Shown here: positions 52,308-58,919 of the stretch, one piece after another | Position numbering within the stretch: the stretch's first letter is position 1 | Layout of the letters: each line of letters opens with the position of its first letter | Source of the DNA: Pseudomonadota bacterium | GTDB taxonomy: Bacteria > Desulfobacterota > Desulfobulbia > Desulfobulbales > Desulfocapsaceae | NCBI GenBank assembly: GCA_023412495.1 | Contig: JAEYNP010000108.1 | Span: 1 to 64,000 of the forward strand | Length of the DNA: 64,000 nucleotides | Direction: 5' to 3' | Program-made: the position numbers and the translations under genes | The notes under the pieces: model-generated | The model's input: the letters and a program-made list of their open reading frames with translations, nothing else | The model's database searches: none | Told to the model about the DNA's origin: nothing

Positions 52308-54707
52308 TCAGGCGGGATGATGGGTAACCCGGAGCGACTCGGCGGCCAGGCGGCCCTGCATGTAGAGGGAGAGGACAGCGACCGCCCGGTCGCAGACCAT
52401 GAATACCGGGATATCTTGTGAGAGGAGCGCGTCGCGCAGGGGGGTGAACATTCGACCGCCGTCGACCACCGCCACCAGAGGTTTGTCGGTTTCCTGCATG
52501 AGCCGGATGAGCCTGGCCCTGATGCTGTCCGGATTTTCCATGGCGTAGCGCTCGGATCCGGCGGAGAGCGTCCGCATCATCGGCGAGAGCGGATCGAGGC
52601 TCAGGATCACCGCATCGACTCCAGGGTCAGCCAGGACCAGGCGGGCGATTGCGTCATGGGCCTCGTCGTCGGCGGCCGGATTGATATCGAGGGGGTTGGC
52701 GACTGTTACGAGCGCAGAGAGATTTTTCCGCAAAAGAACCTCGGCGATACCTTCCCGGGTGGCCGGGCTGAACTCGGCAAGGCGCATCCGGTAGTCGTCC
52801 GACTCGATGGAATCGGCCATGCCGACCGCCTCGAATCCGGCACCGCTGATACCGGCCAGCCGGTTGCCGAGCACCTTCTTCCCGGCCAGGGTCTCCGCCA
52901 GAAAAAAGAGCTCCTGAAATTCCGATAAGGACCGGGCGACGATGGCCCCGGCCTGACGGACGCAGTTTTCGCATACCATGTAGTCGCCGGCAAGGGACGC
53001 GGTATGGCCGCTGGTCGCGGCCCTGCCTTCGGCGGTGCGCCCGGCCTTGTAGAAGATCACATCCTTGCCGGCCAGCACCGCCTCACGCACGGCCCGGCAG
53101 AAGGCCAGACCGTCGAAATCGTTGAAGCCTTCAGCGTATATGGCAATCACGTCCACCTTTGCCGAATCCTTGAAATACTGCAGCATGTCCCCGAGCGTCA
53201 AATCCGTCTGATTGCCCATGGAGATCATGTAGGCCGGGCGCAGCTCCGGGAACTGGTGGCTGCGGTGGAGCATGAAGGCGCCGCTCTGGCTGATGAGAGC
53301 CGCCCGGTGGTAGTTGGCCGTGCGATCCTTCGCAAGCTTCTCTTCGGGTATGAACCAGGTGTCGTACCGGCCGGGCCGGGAGATGACGCCCATACAGTTG
53401 GCCCCGAGGACCAGCGGGCCGCCGCCCTCGCCGGCATGAGCGCGGCGCAGCATCTCAACGACACCTGCAGCCCGCTCCCGGCTGTCCTCTGTCTCGCCCA
53501 TGCCCCCGGAGATGAGCATGACCGAGGCGGCAGCCCCGCTCTGGATGATTTCTGCGAGCAATACCGGAACCTCAGCGGCCGCGACGGCCACGATGAGGAG
53601 GTCGAGCGGTTTCTCGAGTTGGTCGAATTCCTTTATACAGGCGACTCCGGCGATTTTTTCCTCTTTGTCGTGCAACACGGTGAGCTTTGCAGGGGCAAAG
53701 CCCTCGGCCAGGATGTTGTCGAGGATGATCCGTCCAAAGTTCTTCCGGGTGGCTGAGACCCCGATCAGGCCGATACTCCCAGGATGAAGGAGGCGGTCGA
53801 TCTTGGCGATAGGCCGGCGCGGAATCGGGACGGGCGGCCTGCCGAAACGGCACAGGCCATCGAGGGGCACCATCAGATAGTCGGTGAAGGCGAAGGGGTT
53901 GATCTCGAGTTCCTCGATAACGAATTCCCTTTCCGGAGAAAGCGGCGAGTAGTGATTGCCGATACGGATGAAGGACTGGAAACACTCGATGAGCTGCTCG
54001 TCGGTAACGATGCGCCGCTGGCCGCGGGTCAGCCCGGCCAACTTTTTATAGGCGATGGTCTTGCGGAACAGCTCGAAGAAGGAGTGCCCGTCGTGCATTT
54101 CTGTCGAGGCGGCGACGATGGCCTGGCCCTTCCTGAACCTCTCGGCGTAGAGCTCGGTGTCAGTGCCGCCGAGCCCTGCGGTGATGATCGTGCCGAACTC
54201 CCGGGTGGACCTGAGCCCGACGATGAGTTCGTTGCCGAAGGCCTCAGAATCCGGCGGCATGTACTGGACCAGGAGCACGCCACGAATATCCCGGCTGACG
54301 GCCGCCGTCAAGGCCTCGCCGGCAAGCCCACGGTAGCTCGCCGGCATGTATTGAGGCGCCCTTTCCACGAGGGCTGCGTAATGCTCCGGCACTTCGTAGT
54401 GCATCCGGCGGATCGCCGAACGGATCCTGCCCGGCAGTCGGTCGACCACCCGCACACCGCCGACCTCGGTCTTGTGGATGATGGTCGGGGAGACGATCTT
54501 GAGGACCACGCGGTCCCCGGAAAAGGCGGTCAGTTCCTCATCGGCGAACCGGTCGCCGCGTCGGATAAGCGTGCATTTCGGCGGGGTTTCCGCACCGGAG
54601 AGGGACAGAAGGGTATACACTTCATGTTCGAAGAGCGAGTCCCGGCCCTCGGCACGGGCCGCCCGCAACAGTTCGGTAATTGCAGGAAAATCGATATGAA
54701 CATGCAT
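52308..54707 (-). CDS. ADP-forming acetyl/acyl-CoA synthetase (swapped domain order)
   Basis: A 799-residue NDP-forming acyl-CoA synthetase. An ATP-grasp (beta) region leads (VVLKIVSPTIIHKTEVGGVRVV), unlike the usual alpha-then-beta order. It is followed by the CoA-binding domain (PGSIGLIGVSATRKNFGRIILDNIL), the ligase domain (GGPLVLGANCMGVISRPGRYDTWF) and the phospho-His segment TSGHTASLAGDYMVCE with His about 568. It interconverts acyl-CoA, ADP and phosphate with the acid, CoA and ATP in anaerobes, conserving energy. Acyl preference is unknown. A transacylase remnant follows it. Confidence 0.85.
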   Translation of the reverse strand: MHVHIDFPAITELLRAARAEGRDSLFEHEVYTLLSLSGAETPPKCTLIRRGDRFADEELTAFSGDRVVLKIVSPTIIHKTEVGGVRVVDRLPGRIRSAIRRMHYEVPEHYAALVERAPQYMPASYRGLAGEALTAAVSRDIRGVLLVQYMPPDSEAFGNELIVGLRSTREFGTIITAGLGGTDTELYAERFRKGQAIVAASTEMHDGHSFFELFRKTIAYKKLAGLTRGQRRIVTDEQLIECFQSFIRIGNHYSPLSPEREFVIEELEINPFAFTDYLMVPLDGLCRFGRPPVPIPRRPIAKIDRLLHPGSIGLIGVSATRKNFGRIILDNILAEGFAPAKLTVLHDKEEKIAGVACIKEFDQLEKPLDLLIVAVAAAEVPVLLAEIIQSGAAASVMLISGGMGETEDSRERAAGVVEMLRRAHAGEGGGPLVLGANCMGVISRPGRYDTWFIPEEKLAKDRTANYHRAALISQSGAFMLHRSHQFPELRPAYMISMGNQTDLTLGDMLQYFKDSAKVDVIAIYAEGFNDFDGLAFCRAVREAVLAGKDVIFYKAGRTAEGRAATSGHTASLAGDYMVCENCVRQAGAIVARSLSEFQELFFLAETLAGKKVLGNRLAGISGAGFEAVGMADSIESDDYRMRLAEFSPATREGIAEVLLRKNLSALVTVANPLDINPAADDEAHDAIARLVLADPGVDAVILSLDPLSPMMRTLSAGSERYAMENPDSIRARLIRLMQETDKPLVAVVDGGRMFTPLRDALLSQDIPVFMVCDRAVAVLSLYMQGRLAAESLRVTHHPA

Positions 54708-54962
54708 AGGTTCCTCCCCAAGGCCTGGCTTCGTCCCGACAAGAGATCCTGATTATGAGATGAGTCAGCGTATTCATCGGGGCTGCTCGGTCCGTGTAAC
54801 TTACCTGTTATACATGTAATCCGCAATCGCCCATCGTGTTAGTCCTCTAAGCCACTGGGTCACCACTGGTTGCACCCGTGGTTGGAAAGAGCAGTGGGAT
54901 TTGTTACACTTCGGCGTCTCGCGTTTCTTTTATCGATTAACTTCACCAGAAGGGGGCATCCC
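54708..54962. promoter_or_regulatory. Divergent region between the CoA synthetase and DUF169 genes
   Basis: About 255 bases with no gene. It contains GTGTAAC (about 54796) and GTTACAC (about 54904) in opposite orientation, a weak hint of a shared operator or hairpin. AGAAGGGGG lies 6 bases ahead of the DUF169 ATG. Confidence 0.3.
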
Positions 54963-55784
54963 ATGAAAAGCCAGATAGCGGAGCACCTGCAGTGTCGACA
55001 TCATCCGGTGGGCATTGTCTTTACCGACGAAAGACCGGCCGATGCCAGGCAATTTCAGGAGGGTAAGTGGGGCTGTGTCATGTTCATGCTGGCTGCGGCG
55101 GTCAAGGGCGAGACCGCGGTCTTCGACGCCGGGACCTTCGGCTGCCCCGGCGGCGGGGTCGGTCTCGGTTTCGGCAACCAGTACAAGAACTTCGCCGGCG
55201 GGGAGGAGTGTTTCAAATACTTCCTCTCCACCGGCAATGAGCAGTGGAAGACGGGGCGCGAGGCGGGAGAGCGGGTCAAACCCTATCTCAGGCCGGAAGC
55301 CTACCACCATTTCATGCACGGCGAGCGGTATGTCAAAACACCGGAGTTGGTCGGCAGGTTCATCGAATCGCTGCCGATGACCGAAGTGCCGGCGAAGTAC
55401 GTGGTCTTCAAGTCTCTTGCGGAGATCGATGAGGCGGTCGAGGACCTGCGGGTGGTGATCTTTCTCGGCAACATGGATCAGATCGCGGCGCTGACGGTAC
55501 TCGCCAACTACGGCCGGGGCCATAACGAAAATGTCATCTTTCCCTTCGCCGCCGGCTGCCAGACGATCGGCATCTATCCCTATCGGGAGTCGGAACGGCC
55601 GGAGCCGCGGGCGGTGCTGGGTCTGAGCGACATCTCCGCCCGGGTTTACCTGAAGCGGATGCTGAAGGACGATGTGCTGAGCTTTGCCATGCCCCTTGCG
55701 CTCTTCAGGGAAATGGAGGGGAATCTGGCCGGGAGCTTCCTTACGCAGGACACCTGGACCCAGCTGAAGGCCCTGGCTTCCTGA
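54963..55784 (+). CDS. DUF169-family protein
   Basis: A 273-residue protein with KSQIAEHLQCRHHPVGIVFTDERP, GKWGCVMFMLAAAVKGETAVFDAGTFGCPGGGVGLGFG and AALTVLANYGRGHNENVIFPFAAGCQTIGIYPYRE. These are the regions I associate with DUF169, which carries several conserved Cys and Gly-rich loops and may bind a redox cofactor or metal. ATG 54963 has AGAAGGGGG upstream; a frame extends 31 codons earlier without a good start. Function unknown. It is convergent with hgcB and separated by a word-like hairpin. Confidence 0.8.
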   Translation: MKSQIAEHLQCRHHPVGIVFTDERPADARQFQEGKWGCVMFMLAAAVKGETAVFDAGTFGCPGGGVGLGFGNQYKNFAGGEECFKYFLSTGNEQWKTGREAGERVKPYLRPEAYHHFMHGERYVKTPELVGRFIESLPMTEVPAKYVVFKSLAEIDEAVEDLRVVIFLGNMDQIAALTVLANYGRGHNENVIFPFAAGCQTIGIYPYRESERPEPRAVLGLSDISARVYLKRMLKDDVLSFAMPLALFREMEGNLAGSFLTQDTWTQLKALAS

Positions 55785-55799
55785 TTAAGAAAAGGCATC

Positions 55800-55863
55800 A
55801 GCGATCAGCTTTCGGCGATGAGCTGTTTCCTGCTGAGAGCTGATAGCTGACTGCTGAACGCTA
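55800..55863. repeat. Word-like inverted repeat between DUF169 and hgcB
   Basis: AGCGATCAGCTTTCGGCGATGAGCTG... and GCTGAGAGCTGATAGCTGACTGCTGAACGCT are built of the same words (GAGCTG, GCTGAT, TCAGCG) in opposite orientations. It fills the convergent gap and probably ends both transcripts. Confidence 0.55.
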
Positions 55864-56157
55864 TCAGCATCCGCAGCCGCCGGGGGCCTTGCCCCTGACT
55901 TTCGCGATCCAGCTGTTGACGATATAGGCGGCGCAGCCGCAGCCGTCGTCAGGATTGACGTAGATTGCTCCCGTCGGGCAGTTTTTGGCGCAGGCCCCGC
56001 ATTCCATGCAGGCGTTCGGGTCGATGATTTTGGCCTTCCCCTTCCCCACCCGAAAGATGCGATGCGGGCAGACCAACTCGCAGTTGCCGCAGCCGATGCA
56101 TTTCTCGACCGAGAGAACCAGGATGGCGGTGTTATCGAGGTACCTGAAATCTTTCAT
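55864..56157 (-). CDS. hgcB: HgcB: ferredoxin of mercury methylation
   Basis: A 97-residue protein with two 4Fe-4S motifs, CIGCGNCELVC (Cys 20, 23, 26, 30) and CMECGACAKNC (Cys 50, 53, 56, 60). Extra cysteines in DGCGC (73, 75) and at the very C-terminus, GGCGC (95, 97), follow. Known HgcB proteins have a Cys at position 73 and a C-terminal vicinal CC pair. Here position 73 is kept, but the tail is CxC rather than CC. AAGGAG is 7 bases upstream of the ATG, and hgcA ends 15 bases upstream. It delivers electrons to the HgcA corrinoid. Confidence 0.93.
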   Translation of the reverse strand: MKDFRYLDNTAILVLSVEKCIGCGNCELVCPHRIFRVGKGKAKIIDPNACMECGACAKNCPTGAIYVNPDDGCGCAAYIVNSWIAKVRGKAPGGCGC

Positions 56158-56172
56158 GGAAATCTCCTTGAA

Positions 56173-57357
56173 TCACACAAAGGCTCCGGCCAGCCAGAAA
56201 ATTGCGGCAAGACTCGCCGTGCCGATCTGGAAAGGCAGGCCCCGGCGCATCTCCCTGGCCACCCCTGAGAGCGAAGTGAAGGGGGTCGAGCCGGTGAAGT
56301 TCATGCCGAGGTAAGAGGCGCAGCCGCAGATCCACAGGAAAAGCGCAGCCTTCTCCACCCAGCTGGCGGAAATCCCGGCCGTGAACAGGACCGCGGTGAT
56401 GCCGCCCACGACCGCTCCCTTCAGCCAGAATTGCCGGAAGGGGATCCACGGCAGAAGAAGCGGGGTGAGTGCCGCGCCGGCGACGATCGCCGCCAGTGTC
56501 GCGGAGAAAACCATCATTCCACGGCCGGCTGCCGCTTTCAGGGAAAAGATCTCCGGCGAAATCCCCGACAGGACGAAGAACAGGAGCCCGGCAAGGATGA
56601 GGGGCCTGGCCACGATGCACAGTTCCAGCGGGACCAGCACCGCCCGCTCGCGGAGGGTGAAGGTGACCGTCCGCATCCTCTCGTCGGCCTTGCCCGCGCG
56701 CAGGAACTCGGGTAAATCGGCGGCAAGGATGGGGCCGAACCGGGCTGAAAAACCGCAGAGCTTTTTCACCTGCCGGGCTGCCACGCCGTTGGCGGAAAGC
56801 TGGGGCAGGATGAGCTCCCGGTGGCTGACCAGTTCTTCGAGCTGGGCCCGCCGCACCTGATAGGCAACCTCGTCGGCGGAAAAAGTCCCCTTGCCAGCCG
56901 CGCACCAGACGTTGATGCCGCGGGTGTCGACCACCAGAATCCAGGCGTCGATCCCGGCCAGCTCCCGGCGCAGGGCGTCGAAGGTCAGTTTGTAGTTGGC
57001 GGTGACCAGCACGGGCGAAGCCGCTGTTGGTGAGCCAACACAATAGAGGCCGGGGGTGATTTTGTAGTCGTTGCGGGTGAGACCGGTCCTGGCGCCCACC
57101 GTGCCGAGATGGTCGCGGCGGCTGAGGCTGGTCGCCACCCTCGGCACCGGCCCGACGGAAGTCTCGATAAAATCCTCGACAAAGGGGCTGATCACATAAC
57201 CCGCTCGGGCATGTCCACTGGACCGTGGAGGCGGTTTCGGGCCTCAGCAGGGCCCGTCCGGCACCTCGGTCGGGATGGAGGGAAGCGGTGGACCCGCCAT
57301 TGCCGGTTCGTCGTTTTTCTTGAGTGGCAGGATCTGTTGTTGAAGGTTGATGCTCAT
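56173..57357 (-). CDS. hgcA: HgcA: corrinoid protein of mercury methylation, with candidate selenocysteine at residue 38
   Basis: A 394-residue product if the in-frame TGA at 57244-57246 is read as selenocysteine (residue 38). The corrinoid cap-helix motif INVWCAAGKGTF places the cobalt-ligating Cys at residue 152. PVLVTANYKLTFDALRRELAGIDAWILVVDTRG and HRELILPQLSANGVA flank it. Five or so C-terminal membrane helices follow (LELCIVARPLILAGLLFFVLSG, FWLKGAVVGGITAVLFTAGI, ASLAAIFWLAGAFV). It transfers a methyl group from a folate donor to Hg(II). The strand upstream of the TGA is open for 37 codons from ATG 57357 (weak GGGA signal). Conserved-looking HgcA sequence, C-TGA-GPKPPPRSS, spans the stop. 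The short alternative is a start at GTG 57195, which would lose the first 54 residues. Confidence 0.85.
57200..57246 (-). promoter_or_regulatory. Candidate SECIS element downstream of the hgcA TGA
   Basis: In the RNA the TGA (57246-57244) is followed 18 bases on by UCCAC-GGUCCA-GUGGA (57229-57214), a five-pair stem with a six-base loop that starts GG and contains GU. Bacterial SECIS elements of the fdhF type have a stem at this distance with G near the start of a small loop and a GU pair (general knowledge). A lower CCCG/CGGG pairing (positions 6-9 with 44-47 from the U of UGA) can form too. The element is inside the coding sequence, as in bacteria it must be. Confidence 0.55.
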
Positions 57358-57405
57358 ACTCTGTATTTCCCAAAATTCTTGAAGGGGTACACACCCGACC
57401 AAGGT

Positions 57406-57422
57406 GGTGCACGGAGTGCACC
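57406..57422. promoter_or_regulatory. Perfect hairpin between metC-type gene and hgcA
   Basis: GGTGCAC and GTGCACC pair perfectly with a three-base loop, 18 bases after the lyase stop and about 50 bases before the hgcA ATG on the minus strand. It may be a terminator/attenuator or a palindromic operator. Read-through into hgcA is still possible. Confidence 0.5.
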
Positions 57423-57440
57423 CTACTTTTTGACAACACT

Positions 57441-58601
57441 CTATGTAAGCATGCTCAGGCCCTTTTCAAGGTCCGCGATCAGGTCCGCGCAGTCCTCGAG
57501 CCCGATATGCAGCCGGATCACCGTCTTGCCGTCGTAGCGGGACGGCATCGTCCGCCTGACCTTCGCGGCGGTGATGAGGCTCTGGAAGCCGCCCCAGCTG
57601 TAACCTAGCCGGAAGAGGGCGAGGGAGTCGATGAAGGCGGCCAGTTCTCCCTCGGTATACTCCTTTTGGAGAGTGAAGGCAAAGAGCCCTGAGGAACCGC
57701 GGAAATCCCGCTGCCAGATGTGATGCTCGGGGTGGCTGGGCAGGGCCGGATGGAGCACCTGGTCGACGAGCGGCTGCGACTCCAGCCATCCGGCCACGGC
57801 CAGAGCCGACAACTCGTGGCGGCGCAGCCGAACGGCAAGCGAATGCAGGCCGCGCAGAGCGAGGGAGCACTCCTCGGCCGGAGTATAGATCTCCATCATC
57901 TTATAAAAGCTCTCGAAGGTGCGGGCATGCTGTTCACTCACCGTCACCGTCCCGGCCAGGATGTCGGAATAGCCTGAGATGTATTTGGTCACCGAATGGA
58001 TGGTGGCATCCACGCCCATATCGAAGGGAGAAAGGTAGAGGGGAGTAGCCCAGGTGGCGTCGAGGACGGTCACGATGCCCCTGGCCCGGGCCGCGGCGGT
58101 GACCGCCGGGATGTCCTGCAACTCGAAGGTCAGCGACCCGGGCGATTCGAGGAGGATCAGCCGGGTGTTCGGGCGGAGGTACTCCTCGATGTCCGCCCCC
58201 ACGTCGGGCGGCACCGGGGTGCATTCCACCCCGTACTTCTGCAGGACCTTGCGGCAGAAGCGCTGGCCCGGGCCGTAGGCGTTGTCGCAGACGAGGGTAT
58301 GGTCGCCGCTCCCGGTGAAGGCCATCAGCGCGGTCTGGATGGCGGCGATGCCAGACGGGAAGACCCGGCAGACCGCCCCGCCCTCCAGCTCTCGCATCGC
58401 CTCCTCGAACTGCCGCTGGGTGGGCAGGCGGTCGGTGCCGTAGCTGATACCCTCGTACTCGTGGCGAGCCGCCTTCAGCATATCCGCGTAACTTTTAAAG
58501 AGAACGGTCGATCCCTTGTAGAGCGGGGGGTTGACGGTGTGGGCAGGGGTCGTCTCCCTTTCCGGCCAGGACTTGCCGAGTATGCGGGTTGTTCTGTTCA
58601 T
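57441..58601 (-). CDS. metC: Cystathionine beta-lyase-type PLP enzyme
   Basis: A 386-residue Cys/Met-metabolism PLP enzyme with KSYADMLKAARHEYEGISYGTDRLPTQRQFEEAMRELEGG, FPSGIAAIQTALMAF, VLDATWATPLYLSPFDMGVDATIHSVTKYISGYSDILAG (PLP lysine in SVTKYISG) and MEIYTPAEECSLALRGLHSLAVRL. It is closest to MetC-type cystathionine beta-lyase, which releases homocysteine, but gamma-synthases and lyases are similar. It lies 83 bases upstream of hgcA on the same strand, so the two may be co-transcribed. A link to methyl metabolism is inference. Confidence 0.88.
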   Translation of the reverse strand: MNRTTRILGKSWPERETTPAHTVNPPLYKGSTVLFKSYADMLKAARHEYEGISYGTDRLPTQRQFEEAMRELEGGAVCRVFPSGIAAIQTALMAFTGSGDHTLVCDNAYGPGQRFCRKVLQKYGVECTPVPPDVGADIEEYLRPNTRLILLESPGSLTFELQDIPAVTAAARARGIVTVLDATWATPLYLSPFDMGVDATIHSVTKYISGYSDILAGTVTVSEQHARTFESFYKMMEIYTPAEECSLALRGLHSLAVRLRRHELSALAVAGWLESQPLVDQVLHPALPSHPEHHIWQRDFRGSSGLFAFTLQKEYTEGELAAFIDSLALFRLGYSWGGFQSLITAAKVRRTMPSRYDGKTVIRLHIGLEDCADLIADLEKGLSMLT

Positions 58602-58919
58602 TTTGCGCCTCGTTTCCGGTTCCCGCTCGCTTCGGAAGGGGAGTCGGAACAGTTAATTGAATGAGAAATGAGTGCCTGAATCTTTATTGTTTTTTGAAAC
58701 GAATTTCGTATTAATTCCATTTTATGGGAGTCAGTCTTACCTTGGGCAAGGACGATGGAAAATATGCTATAATACCCTCTACCATATAGCATTGTCGGAG
58801 AGGAAGAAACAGGATACCTTGGCGCGTCTGCCGGTCTGCTGGAGATTTCCGCAGGCTTCTTCCGGCAGAGCACAGGACAGCGATCAACAGAGAGATACCC
58901 ACTATTTTCTTCCCTCACG
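58602..58919. promoter_or_regulatory. Divergent region with an extended -10 promoter inside a palindrome
   Basis: No gene is present in about 320 bases. An extended -10 hexamer, TG-C-TATAAT at 58765-58773, points to the plus-strand large gene. It lies inside the inverted repeat ATGCTAT (58764-58770) / ATAGCAT (58786-58792), which could be an operator covering the promoter. No convincing -35 box is present, as is usual with an extended -10. Confidence 0.5.

Noticed and set aside
57193..57246. Frameshift or start-site explanation for the upstream part of hgcA
   Set aside because: A frameshift is not needed: the frame is the same on both sides of the TGA. A real start at GTG 57195 cannot be excluded, so it is kept as the alternative, but it would drop the conserved-looking GPKPPPRSS segment.
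57404..57422. The GGTGCAC/GTGCACC hairpin as part of the SECIS
   Set aside because: It lies upstream of the hgcA start and not downstream of the TGA, so it cannot serve selenocysteine insertion in a bacterium.
56132..57439. 435-codon open frame on the minus strand covering hgcA in another frame
   Set aside because: It is a shadow of hgcA: its sequence is Arg/Pro/Gly-rich without domain likeness, while the hgcA frame carries the NVWCAAGK motif and membrane helices.
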